Assembly (NCBI RefSeq): GCF_963924675.1
Contig: NC_089239.1
Span: 31,891,818 to 31,955,817, forward strand
Direction of reading: 5' to 3'
Length of the DNA: 64,000 bases
Source of the DNA: Phocoena phocoena
Taxonomy: Eukaryota > Chordata > Mammalia > Artiodactyla > Phocoenidae
In this document: piece by piece, positions 12,200 through 23,449 of the stretch
How the letters are laid out: each line of letters begins with the position of its first letter
Numbering within the stretch: the stretch's first letter is position 1
The notes under the pieces: generated by a model
Databases searched by the model: none
What the model was told of the DNA's origin: nothing
What the model saw: the letters and a program-made list of their open reading frames with translations, nothing else
Program-made: the position numbers and the translations under genes

Positions 12200-13390
12200 C
12201 AACTTCATTTTTGTACAGTTTTGTAGGGATTGTAGAATCAGCGTGGGAACCAAGGAACGATTTCACAGTAACTCGAAAGCTTACATTTCTCTCACACGGT
12301 GTTATTAATCAGGACCCCTGTTTCTGAGTGAATGTAAACAGAAGTCAAAGTGTTTTATAGGAAGAAGGTTTTCCTCTTCATTTTCTTCACATGACTGAGA
12401 AATCCAAGAGATGAACTAATTTCCATCACGGCTGGAGATGAGGCTTCAATTTGTCCCATCAGAGCCCAGCTTCTGTCTTCCCATCTGGCTCTGCTCGCCT
12501 TGCCTGAGTTTATTCTCAGATGAGCTGTCTCTGAGTGGCGCTCCTTAAGCCCCAAGCTGACCTCTGTCTTTCAGCCTTTGATCCCAAGGCTGGGCCACTC
12601 CTTGGAATTTGAGTGAAGAGCTAAAACTAAGCAGGAAAATGCATCATCTGTCTTAGTGGCTGGAGAGAGGGACAATTCTGGGAGCATTTAGCCATGCGTA
12701 TTTTTTGTTCCTTCATAGATTCAGAGCAATTAATTTGCATCCAATGGCCATGCTCTTCTCTTATCCAGGAATGATTTCTGTAGCTTGTTTGCCTGATGAA
12801 CTCCTATTTAGCTTTCGGAACCTTGCTTGAGTTTCTCCTTTGTGAAATTGTCTGCATCTCTCTGGATTCAGCCAGGAAAATATTTAGTACAAGTTTTAGG
12901 GAGAGGAGCTCTTTAATATAGGAATCTGTATATGGGCTCTAATATAGGAATTTGAATTTATCTGAATATGGTAGGACCTGGGAGACCAAAGGCTTGGAAG
13001 TCTGAGGCTGGGAGATTGGAGGAATAGTCAATGCGTCAGCCTGGAGGAAGCTGCTGATTTTAGGGACCACAAAGTGGAAGTCTGTGGAAGATCTGGAAAC
13101 CTGTGGCAACGTTACTGTCAAACACCAAGCTTAATGGTTTCTGCTTTCCTTCCTTCCCAAACTCCCACAAGTTCCTGTCAGTGATGGATTCTAACCTGGC
13201 ACCGTTCAGGCCGAGTGGTTTCTGGGAAATACAGTTTTCAGCCTTAGAAAGGACCGGTGGTGATGTTAGCAGGATACTATCCACCATCCTAAAGCGCTGG
13301 GATGCTCAGCTGTTCCGCCCCAAGCCAGTCCACCCACTCAACAGTGACAGAGGCAATGCGTCCTCTGTAGGATCCCCTTTGTCCTACTTA
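12200..13390. other. Unannotated non-coding stretch
   Basis: Contains an open frame at 13103-13408 (+, 101 codons) and overlapping minus-strand frames. None carries a known motif, and there are no clear splice-site pairs supporting an exon. Confidence 0.5.
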
Positions 13391-13399
13391 CTTCTATGG

Positions 13400-13565
13400 A
13401 CTCCATAAATATTTCTGTTATTATATCTCTTCCATGCTATTAAAATTGTTTATATAATTGCCCTCTTCCCTAGGCTTGACTGTAGGAACCATTTTCTCAC
13501 TCATTTTTATCTCCTCAGAACCTGACACATAGTAGACCCTTAAATGTATCTGTTGAGCTAAAATA
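13400..13565 (+). mobile_element. L2 LINE 3' tail (diverged)
   Basis: L2-like 3' end with 'cttgactgtaggaaccattt', 'cagaacctgacacatagtag' and 'aaatgtatctgttgagc'. It is more diverged than the copy at 12085. Confidence 0.7.
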
Positions 13566-14204
13566 TTGCAATAAAAATATTTTAAAAATTGTAAAGAAAG
13601 GACCAGGATGTGACTAGATAACAGTAAAATAAGGACAGAAGGATGCCATTGCTAAACGTTGGAAGTTTTGTTTCTAGAAGTTGTATTTGCGATAGTGTGA
13701 AAATTCCACTGCCTATCCAGGAGAATGGTGGACCCAGACTAGGGTTAGAATACTGGCTGTTGTTTGTTTGTATGTGTTTATTTTGAAGAAAAGTGCCAAA
13801 GGCATAAACCTCTTGTTTTTATTAACGTTGCAATTACCCAATAAGCAAAATGTTATCAATCTCAGTCTCAAAACAATGACAAGCAAAAAACAAAACAAAC
13901 TAAATATTGTACTCTTATCTAAGAGACTATTGCTTTCATGGTTCCTAACTCATTAAACTTAATTCCTGAGAAAAAATTAAAAATGGGTAATTTGTATTTG
14001 TTGAGCATTACATATTTAATTAGGAATGGCTGGGTCATTCATTCGGTAGCCTACATGACTTTGGGTTCCATTATTAGTCTGTCTTATCTTTAATTCTGAT
14101 TTTCAAAAGCTTTTTAAGATACGTCTGATAACACATATTTTAATGCCAAAAATAATGTGCTACTTTCCTTTGAATGAGTCTTTTTGTCTTGGAGTATTTA
14201 TCCT

Positions 14205-14390
14205 TTTGTCCTGAGTTTAATTCTGAATTCTGTCACTAACTTGACTGACTTTGACCAAGTCATTTTTCTACTCAGTGCAGGAGAATAAAAACAGGCATCT
14301 AATCTCACTCTATTGGAAAACCTACAATAATGTTTCCAAAGCACTTTGTATTCCTAAGGCAAAATGCACTATATAAACCCAAAATTTCAT
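14205..14390 (+). mobile_element. MIR SINE
   Basis: Degraded MIR core: 'ctgaattctgtcactaactt', 'gactttgaccaagtcatttt', 'ctactcagtgcag' and later 'caaagcactttgtattc'. This is the usual cysteine-poor, non-coding tRNA-SINE order. The ends are approximate. Confidence 0.65.
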
Positions 14391-14549
14391 TCTTTCTACA
14401 AGTGAATTGAGACTAAAAAGAAAAAAGTCCATGATGGAATTTCTTTCTCCTGCATAAATAATTAAAATGACATTTTGCATGTGACACTCCATGGTCCAGT
14501 GAATAAGCCACTAAGGTCACATCCTTATTGGGTTTTAGGTACGCCTTTG

Positions 14550-14550
<1 letters not shown>

Positions 14551-14582
<32 letters not shown>

Positions 14583-14773
14583 GGTACGTGGGCCTCTCAC
14601 TGTTGTGGCCTCTCCCCCTGCGGAGCACAGCCTCCGGAGGCGCAGGCCCAGCGGCCATGGCTCACGGGCCCAGCCGCTCCACGGCATGTGGGATCTTCCT
14701 GGACCGGGGTACGAACCCGTGTTCCCTGCATTAGCAGGCGGACTCTCAACCACTGCGCCACCAGGGAAGCCCC
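14551..14773 (-). mobile_element. CHR SINE with long poly(A) tail
   Basis: Near-complete antisense copy of the shorter CHR type. Its tail is a 30-base T run on plus (14551-14580), next comes the gcggtacgtgggcctctca 3' section, and the head ends at the right (cgccaccagggaagccc). Many CpG sites are still intact. The long pure tail and the retained CpGs suggest a fairly young insertion. I could not find a clean target duplication. Confidence 0.95.
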
Positions 14774-14814
14774 TATCTGCATATTTCTTAAAAAAACATT
14801 TTCTTCCCAGAATA

Positions 14815-14945
14815 ATTCTAGTGAATATATATATTCACTAGAATATATTATAATACAATAATAATTATAATATATATTATATAATAATTATGGTATATTT
14901 GTATATTAATAACATAATTATATATAATATAATAATATATAGTAT
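14815..14945. repeat. AT-rich tract starting with a perfect 30-bp palindrome
   Basis: Positions 14815-14844 read the same on both strands: arms attctagtgaatata and tatattcactagaat with no spacer. The next 100 bases are almost pure A/T, with further imperfect inverted repeats. Such tracts can form hairpins or cruciforms. It lies about 40 bases beyond the head of the CHR SINE. Confidence 0.9.
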
Positions 14946-15059
14946 TTTCCCAATTTTGATACCGCTGTTCCCACTTCCATCTGAGGAGTTTTGTTTCTGT
15001 GGTAAGTTGTGTAATCACACTGATTGAGTTCAACTGAAATTCATAGTATTCGAGACCGA

Positions 15060-17830
15060 CTGGATCCTTACTGCTGCTCCACGAATCTCCTCACTTCTTT
15101 TTAGCTTTTGACCCCTGAACAGTCCTAGACTGTTTTATTCTCAAGACCTGACTTCCCTCTCATTAACTAACTTTCTCTTCTATTTTGATAAAATAAACAG
15201 GACTATCTCATGTTAGCTCCCTCTGCTATGCCTTAAAATGGCCTCATATTTTCTGCCCTTCGCTACGTGTTTCTATCTCAGAGGAAACACCATCCTTTCT
15301 TACTTCCAAGTCTGCTGTTGGAGCAGCAGTCGCGCTGCAAGCTCTCAGTTCGATGAAACTCATGCTTCCTCCAATGGCTCTCTGAATTGTGCAGAGAGCG
15401 AATCATCAAGGTGATTTGGGGTTTCCTGTTGTCTTTACGATGTTCCCACCTCTCCATCCCATCTTCCCAACCGCTTCAAATGCTTCCTGGGTTCAGTGCT
15501 TTCCATAGTTCTCCTCTTCCTTTTGTGCCCCACCTTCCACTCAACCTCAAAGTGTAGAAATCCTACTTGCCCTGGAGTTTCATCTCACAATTTACCGCCG
15601 CTGTAGCTACCTCTCTATCCTGCTCTCTCATTGCATGATATACTCGTTTCTTTCCAGATCCGTCTGTTGATAATTTTATATTGTTACCTCCTTTTTGGAG
15701 GTGACTTTGCCCTGCCTCTACCATCTACCATCCACTGTTGAGAATAGGTTAGGGATAAACATGTCTCCTACATACAAAGAGTCTTATTTGGGCAGAATCT
15801 TTTTTTAAGTAGGAAATGAGAAAAGAAAAGATTAATGAGACACACTGGACTCAGGTGCTTCATGAGACTGATTTTTCTACCCTTGTTTGATCAGTAGACC
15901 ACATTCTGAAATGTCCTGAGATAAGTTCTTAAAAAAAGAGCAAAGTTACTTTCCTGTGAATTTGCAATACCAATACTGTATTCTCAAGATAAAGATGAAA
16001 AGTATGTTATTTTTGTAAGTGAAACCAGCACACTTTAGAGATCTGGGTTTTGTCCAGTTTTGTATGGTCATCATTCTTAGACATAAGATGCGACGTACTA
16101 GCTCTGTCACAAGCTAGTAACATTCAGTACAGAAAACTGTGAGAAAGGAAATGTTGGCTGTCAGCCCCCTCTACTTTCTTATGAGTCTCCTGCATCCCAG
16201 GCAGTCACGGGACTTCCCAGTCCTCGCGCTGCACCTGGTTCCTGTAGCATTTTACCTGGGTCTGAATGGGCCTGGGTTTTTCTTTGCCTGCTTTGTTTTA
16301 AACCTCAGAGTAGACAATTTTCGGAACATGCACTTGACTTATCTTGACAAGGTTACATGCTGACATGATATTATGTAAGCGTTTACAGTTAGCATAGCAC
16401 GCTTAGCAAGTGATTTCCAAGGTAAAACACTTTAATATTAATAGTGGACCACTTTAGACATGAAGGCAGAGTAATGAGTAATGTTTTTAGACACGTTAGT
16501 TTTTCAGCAACGTTCAAGAGCTTTTCGCTGGCTAAACCAGAGTTTCTTAGCCTAGATCGTTGAATCACAAGAGGATTCAAAGATTGCTTTCAGAGTACCG
16601 GCAGCAATAAAAAGATCTTGCAACAGTTTATATATGCATATTAAAAAAAATTTTTTTTTTCTGGAGAGTCCACAACATGATTTATATTCTCAGTGAGTTC
16701 TGAGACCTCACAACCTATGAAACACTTTGGACCTGTTTTGAATAACTTCAGAAACACTTTTGAAGAGAGCTAACAGATATGCATGCAATAAAAACGGGTG
16801 ACGTGTTTCAACGGTAGTTGTTTTCTCATCTCTGATGTAGTCACTCTTTATACTACTTGATGTATGCTGTATAACAGTATGTGTTTCTCTACGTAAATAG
16901 GTTGCCACAACTTGAAGCATTTATTTACTGCTCATAAAAGGAGCTCGTCCTTCACCAATCTGAGAATCTCAAAAATCTTAGGTTGTTTTTCTTCCCGAAC
17001 TTAATTGTTGGCTCATCAGTTTCTTCTCTAAATAGGTCACAGACACTAGTCTTTTAAACTAGCATTTAATGCAAAAAGAAAGAAATCACAAAATGTGGCT
17101 CACAATATTTTATTTTGCTTATTTTTTAAAATCTTTTTTTGATGGCGTTTTCAAATTCAGTGTTCCAAGAACATATTTTAAAACATATATGTAAGTTCTG
17201 ATACTATATTCACTTACTCCTAAGGTAGAAAACAAAATGGAACTCAGCTCTGACATCCCTAACCCACAAATGTGAATGTAGGTTGCTTCCTAATATTGCC
17301 TAAGGTATTGTATCTAACAGTGAACTGGTAGAATAAAAGATACTGTTAATTTTAACAAAATTAACTTTGTGCTTTGTCAGTGTTTTTTATATTTGCCCCA
17401 CGGTGTTTCTAGTTAAAACCAAGTCCCTCATTTGCAGTCACAAAGGATGCATTCCTGGCATCACCTGGCAGTCTTATTGGTTGAGCATAAATAGCTCAGT
17501 AGCGGTCCAGCAAAACACTACTAGATGCTCCCTTGGGCATGTTTTGAATTTTTACTTTTCATTTTTTCAATATACAGAAACATAGGCACGTTGATTATAA
17601 AACACCTCTGAACTCAACTTAATTTGCTGCATATAAATTATTTTCAAACCCAGTGCCTGAAACATTTATCTGACCAGAGATAGTACTTACTGTGCTTAAA
17701 ATCGTGTCTGTGCATACAAACCAGAAGTGGCCACGAGAAGCTATTGTAAGAGTGTGCTTCTCATTTGATACAGAGGTCTCTTTTGCTTTGCTCCATTAAT
17801 TGTCACTGAGTGCAATTTTATCATCGTTAA
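15060..17830. other. Unannotated non-coding DNA
   Basis: 15060-15740 is pyrimidine-rich and might be old LINE debris similar in texture to the L2 remnant at 10600, but I cannot place it. 15740-17830 shows no named repeat and no convincing exon. A short fold at 16640-16660 (A run then T run) is probably a decayed simple repeat. Confidence 0.45.
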
Positions 17831-17839
17831 AATGAATTC

Positions 17840-18060
17840 ACGCCTATTTCCCAGTAGCAATAATTCTGGAGGGTTGGAGAAATTAATATTCCTCAAAAAC
17901 TAATTAATAAACTCTAAAAATCATTTGCATAAAGGATGTTAGAGTCTTGCAGCCATTATGCATTGTATGTAACTAATGAAGAGGTCCGTTTTCATTATTG
18001 CCTGCAGCCGGGAGGTGACAGGCGTGACCACCCCAAATGGCCAAGCAAAAGGCTAAGTGA
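17840..18060. promoter_or_regulatory. Possible conserved non-coding element with octamer site
   Basis: Unique block with a perfect octamer (atttgcat, 17923-17930), a homeodomain-type double site (taattaat, 17901-17908) and a cattgt SOX-like core, followed by a GC-richer end (tgcagccgggaggtgacagg). The clustering resembles a developmental enhancer. Motifs this short occur by chance, so this is only a candidate. Confidence 0.25.
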
Positions 18061-18140
18061 TTAAGAAATCATGTGGCATTATTTCGTTGAAAGGATCACA
18101 TTGTTTTTGCAGTAAGGTCTCTCAAAGGATGGAAGGAAGC

Positions 18141-18183
18141 AGGGAAGGAGGAAGGGAGGGAAGAAGGAGGAAAGAAGAAAGGA
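18141..18183. repeat. 43-base pure purine tract
   Basis: Every plus-strand base from 18141 to 18183 is A or G (GGA, GGGA and AAGA units). It is a degenerate purine microsatellite with no coding role. Confidence 0.95.
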
Positions 18184-18299
18184 TGCAGAAGCCCACCCAT
18201 ATACCGGGATGGTTTTTGAACCTGTGCTTTGTTCTACCATAGATTTCAGAACTCTCCATGTTTATTCTACTTGAGCCTGGTTCATTTCTGCATTTCAAT

Positions 18300-20230
18300 A
18301 CTATGATGCAGTAAGATGAAGTGTTGATTTCACCGTAAACCTACACACAAACAGCTTCGTTATATAATACATACTTCTATGTTAGCAGAAATAACTTTCC
18401 AACTTTTCCTTTGTTTTGATGTCAATTTATTACAAGAAACTATTGCCTGGAAACAGAGCTGTTGTGTTGCTCCGCTGAAAATTACTGCGCTTAACAGCCT
18501 TAATATGTTAAATTTGTTTGACTTATTCGTAGAGCCCACCAACAAGCTCCAAAGAAGGGAGCATAACTCTTAGCAGACAGAAGATCCATTCATTATTTCT
18601 ATTGTAATTACAGTGTAAACATCATCGATAAATCAAACCACAATAATTATTCTTTGAAAAGGAAAGGACGTTTCGCTGTCTAATGTCCTGCAAGATGCTG
18701 TGTGTAAAATCTGTTAGCTTGTTCACTCTCCAACTCACTAGGACAGCCCAGAAATATCAAATGCAGCTTTCCACATCATTTCCTCCACCAAACTTCATTT
18801 CCACCATCAACCGTGGTGAAATTACAGGCCTTTAAACAGAACGTGCGGAACAAAAATCATTTCATCTGAATTGAGGACGTAACATCACGGCCCACCCCAA
18901 CCTCAAGCAAAAGAAAGCAAAATGAGTTTTTATAGCTTCGAAGAGAATCCACGGGAGGTAGATTTTCCCCCATAGCGGCGCCCTACTGAAAAGTGTGCTG
19001 TTAGAAAGTATGTCAGTTACCAGCTAGCTGAACATGACCCACAGTTCTCCAATAGATCTTTTTACTTCGTTTTCTGAATATGTAGAAAATTACTTGAAGA
19101 CATAACATAGAAAATAAGAATGCTAAAGTCAGCAGTTGAAAATGGAGAGAGTAAATGTTAAGTTTCTTGGTTAAAGAAATCTATTGAATCTGCACTAATA
19201 CGTTACATTGGACTCCATATTTGAAGTTAATATGACAAGATTATGTCCTTGTTGTTAGCTGTGGGCATAACAGTACTTGCATGGACCCATATGGAATCAG
19301 GAGCTTTTCTGTTTTACTGTACTCTGAAAAATCGTTGGGCTTGGGGAAATGGTTGTTTTTGGCTTATTCTTTTCCCTTAAAACGCCCAAGGCTCTTTGTT
19401 AAATGTGAATGACCTCATTTCTTATTGCTGTGTGCCAGGTCACTCTGTCTGCTGTTGTTATTTCCCTGAAGTCGACACAGTTACTCCACATTGTTTCAAA
19501 CTGTGTTTCTGTATTCTTAAAGCTTTTCTTCATACTGCTGTGCTTATAGCCATTATAGGGCATTCTAGGAGTAAAGCACTTTTACAATCTTACAAAACGT
19601 AACAGGAAAAATACAAAAATTACTTCATTTGTTACACCACACAAAGTGGGAATGTTTGCTTAAAAATGTCCCTAAAGAAGGTTGCTGAATATTTGCATCA
19701 GGAAAAATCTGTTTAATTGCAAAATAGCAAAACAATAGTTTCAACATTAAGCTAACATCCTGGGTTGGCAGTGGTTTGAATAATCCTCCAAAGAGACCTA
19801 ACTTTTCCTACTAAAATAGACAAAAATGCTGCCTTGTCTACATTGTAAAAGAGGATACAGACAAGCCCTAGTTTACAGGCCTGGATTCTGGGAATTATAT
19901 AGAAACCAATTTAGAAGAAGCAACAGAATACAGAGTTTTAGTTCAAGAGTTGTAAAGGACTGGGTGGTAATTCAGTGGGTGAGCATATTTCTTCATAAAA
20001 ATAAAATGCACAGGTCATATACTCAGGGATCTTTCTGGAGTAATCAGAAATCATTTGGATTCTCATTCTTAAAAATATTTTAGATTAGGTTATCTCTAAT
20101 ATATTTTATCAGATTTTATTACTATGACTACAAGTTCATTGAGGGATAAGCAGCATATTAATTAATATGTGCAAATAATATGGTATTTTGAGTACATTAG
20201 GTATATCCATGGTTTGATGCTTTTTTCTTT
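18300..20230. other. Unannotated, largely unique DNA
   Basis: No named repeat apart from very short runs. 18600-18960 is complex sequence that may hold more regulatory DNA. The longest ORF (19826-20083, +, 85 codons) shows no domain that I recognise. Confidence 0.5.
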
Positions 20231-20237
20231 AGCTATT

Positions 20238-20301
20238 TTTTAGAAATATTGATACTTCCAATATCAGTATTTTAGAAATGTTGATATTTGCAACATCATT
20301 A
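20238..20301. repeat. 32-bp tandem duplication
   Basis: Two adjacent 32-base units (20238-20269 and 20270-20301), both starting ttttagaaat, agree at 27 of 32 positions by direct comparison. This is a local duplication that has since diverged. Confidence 0.85.
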
Positions 20302-20439
20302 AAGTGAGTTCAATGATGGTGTTAAAATCTACATATTATGTCTTACATAGTCAAAATATAAAATTTAAAGTTTGCTGCTTCCCACCCACCCCTACTCAGT
20401 TACTAAAAGTTCTTCAAAATATTTATCTGTTCAATTTAA

Positions 20440-21095
20440 AAAATTTGTATGCCTTGCAAATATTGTCTCCCATCCAGTAGGTTGTCTTTTTGTTTTGTCA
20501 TCGTTTCCTTTGCTGTGCAAAAGCTTTTAAGTTTAGTTTGCTTTAGGAGACAGATCCTCCGAAATATTACTACAATTTATGTCAAAGGGTTTTCCTTCTA
20601 TGTTTTCTTCTAGGAGTTTTATGGTTTCTGGTCTTATATTTAGATCTTTAATCCATTTTGAGTTTATTTTTGTATATGGTGTTAGAAAATGTTGTAGTTT
20701 CATTCTTTTACATGTAGCTGTCCAGTTTTCCCAGCATCACTTATTGAAAAGACTGTCTTTTCTCCATTGTATGTTCTTGCCTCCTTTGTCGTAGATTGAT
20801 TCACCATAAGTGTGTGGATTTATTTCTGGGCTATCTATTCTTTTCCACTGATCTGTGTGTCTTTTTTTGTGCAAATTCATAGTGTCTTGATTACTGTAGC
20901 TTTGTAGTATAGTCTGAAGTCAGGGAGTGTGATACCTCAAGATTTGTTCTTCTTTCTCAAGATTGTTTTGGCTATTCAGGGTCTGTTGTGTTTCCATACA
21001 GATTTTAAAGTTATTTGTTGTAGTTCTGTGAAAAATGCCATTGATATTTTGATAGGAACTGCATTGAATCAGTAGATTGCCCAACCTTGCAGCCT
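20440..21095 (-). mobile_element. L1 ORF2 3' region fragment
   Basis: Antisense L1 with the typical order on plus: 'gcaaatattgtctcccatcc', 'tgctgtgcaaaagctttt', 'ttttatggtttctggtctta', 'atccattttgagtttatttt', 'tattgaaaagactgtctttt', 'tttctgggctatctattctt', 'gactgtagctttgtagtata'-like text, and 'attgttttggctattc'. It is the C-terminal ORF2 region. Frameshifts prevent any long ORF. Confidence 0.88.
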
Positions 21096-21199
21096 ACCAA
21101 TATATTTGACTCCTCCATAGGAAAAATATTTTCTATGTATAGTTACTCCCTTTTAGTTTGCTTCCCTACCTTTCATTCCTTCATCATCTCATCAAATAA

Positions 21200-21935
21200 T
21201 GAACTATGTTTCTGATATATAGTAGACCCTGACAATATAAAAATGACAAAGACAAAAACTCTATTAGAAGAAGTTCAGTCTAGTAAGGAAGACAGCCAGA
21301 GAATAGGAATATTAAACCTACTGCCTGAACCAGACATATCAGTTCTTTTCTTTCTTCCCTGACTGCCCTTATATATATAACATAGTACCATGTTATAAAA
21401 CAGAGAGAGAGACAGAGAGAGACAGAGAGAAGACACTACTTGAAGATGTCTTCATTCTTTTGAAGCTCTATTATACCTTGTCTGATGTAATCACATACAT
21501 GTGTATGTATGTATGTGTAGACATCTATGTATACACACCATCATACACATGTATAAAATCATGTATAGTAGGTGGAATGCCCATTTCTTGTGGTGATTTA
21601 CATATTAGCTCTCTGGAAAAATGACTTGTTGGCTGAACAGACAGGAGAGGAGAATAGTAGATTCCCCTTATTTCTTACGGCAAAAGAAGTATATGCCAAG
21701 ACATATGGCATTAAAGAATAAATGATGTTTGGGAATAAAGTGGTTCCAAAGCATAAGAGGCCAGGGTATGTCTGGGGCAATGGACACAGGTGATATTAAA
21801 ACAGAAGGCAGAAGCCAGGTCATGAATGACCACATCCCCCATGGAGGAGTTTGAATTGTATTCTGTAGGTGATTGGGAGTCACTGAAGGATTTTAACGAG
21901 GGGAGTGATATGATCAGGTTTTTATTTTAGAATGT
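21200..21935 (+). repeat. Ancient dispersed repeat, copy 2 (family not named)
   Basis: Shares the texture of the family seen at 9560, 36870 and 40670. It begins with a degraded 'gtagaccctgacaatataaa...gacaaaaact' start and ends with 'ggattttaacgaggggagtg', 'atatgatcaggtttttattt'. A GAGACA simple repeat (21401-21431) and GTAT-rich sequence (21495-21550) interrupt it. Confidence 0.5.
21401..21431. repeat. (GAGAGACA)n simple repeat
   Basis: About four units of GAGAGACA-type sequence (cagagagagagacagagaga followed by gacagagaga). Confidence 0.9.
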
Positions 21936-21939
21936 TGAT

Positions 21940-22900
21940 CTTTCAGGTATTCTTGGGTGAATTGTTGACTGGCCATATATGATATGTCCTACACCACGTT
22001 CAAACTAAAATGCTCGTGAAAATCTCCTTCTGTCTGCCTACACATGAAAGTGATGAAAATAAACCACAACAATGGAACCTAAAAATAGTAGTCATGCTAC
22101 ACAAGAATTAACTGAAAAACTGATGGGCTGGAATGATAAACATAATCCTTGCCTGTGCACACTTGGAGGGAAATAAGAAGGTAAGAAACAGAAGACTTCT
22201 ACTTATCTGTCTTCTGGCTTGGGTCACAGGGGATGTTTGAACTAGAAAAAGTGCACTTACTCCATGACTGAACAGGAGCACTTAGATCGGAGAGTAGCTT
22301 ATTAATATATCAGCTCTCACATGTATCATATACTGTGTGTTGTTTTTTGTTTCTGTTTCTGATGGGATATTTTGATGAAACCAGTTTGGAGACCACTGCT
22401 TTTATTCAACATTTTTTCTCTTTTCAGAGTTATAGCATTTGACAGAAATTAATAGTTCACTATAGTCACTCAAGAATAATCCTAAATTAGTTATTGGAAT
22501 TAAGACTGAAGGTAGTAGCATGATAATTCACTCCTGGTTTAGATTTGAGAGAAAAATGTTCCTAGCTATCACATGAATGGAGTTAGAGTTAGAAATGGAG
22601 TAGTGGTGATTAGGAACATTTTAGTATCATTGTGTTGGCAAAAGTCAGACCTAAAAAGAAACATCCTCATTCAAAAGTGAGCAAAGATATATCAACTGCA
22701 TGTGAAATCCATTAAAATCTGCACTATGAAGGGAAGGGAACATTACTCTGAAAGCTCTGAGTAAAGAATCTGTGAAAATCGAATAAGAAATCAGATATAA
22801 TAAAAATAAATAATCCCTTTATATTCATAAAATGACCCGAAGTATAAGAGCAGGGACGGTAAGGAGACACCTATTCTACTTCCAGTTCATCTCTCTGCTT
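21940..22900. other. Unannotated non-coding DNA
   Basis: No recognised repeat, exon or ORF longer than about 60 codons. Confidence 0.5.
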
Positions 22901-22909
22901 CTAGTTTTA

Positions 22910-23420
22910 TTTCTCTGAAATCCTCTCCTGCATAAAAGCCTATGATCTCCAATGGTTCCCCACCACCCACAATGTAAATCCAACCTCCCATAGGTAGGTA
23001 TCCAGCCATAGGTATCTCCAGGAATAGACACTTATGTGCATATCCTGCCTCATTTCTCATTACTTCTCACAAGGCACTTGAGGCTCACCAGTACCGAATC
23101 GACTGTGTTTCACACAAGTATTATTGGCACTTGTCCAAAATGCCTTGAGTCTAGAGAGCCTTCCCCTTCCCACCTCATGTGGTGAAATCCTAGTTGTCCT
23201 TTGCAGCTTGTCTCCAGGGAGCGTTCGTGTCTCCACCGGGCCTCGTCTTGATGGATTCATAATGTTCTCTACACATTTCTATTAGTTCATTAGCAGAGTG
23301 TTTTCCAATTATCTGTTGTGTGTTTGTCTCATTCTTTGGAATGTGAACCCTTTGCGGTCAGGAGCTATGTTGTATTCATCTCTATAAGATCAGTGCTTAG
23401 TATGACGCTTGGAACAGAAC
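22910..23420 (+). mobile_element. L2 LINE 3' fragment
   Basis: L2 order is visible: 'ccaatggttccccaccaccc' (the 'ctccccactgcc' step), 'aatgtaaatccaacctccc', later 'gaatgtgaaccctttgcggt' and 'agatcagtgcttagtatgac'. About 500 bases are retained, but it is strongly diverged. Confidence 0.75.
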
Positions 23421-23449
23421 AGCAGAGGAAGATGGTGAGCTTCTGAGAC

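Noticed and set aside
12200..13408. Processed pseudogene suggested by ORFs on both strands near 13100
   Set aside because: No poly(A) tail, target duplication or recognisable protein. The plus and minus frames are mutually exclusive and equally plausible.
14475..14861. Overlapping ORFs of 60-128 codons with poly-Phe or poly-Lys
   Set aside because: They are translations of the CHR SINE and its homopolymer tail. The same peptides (for example GLSLLWPLPLRSTGSG) recur at 28056 and 46930 because the SINE recurs.
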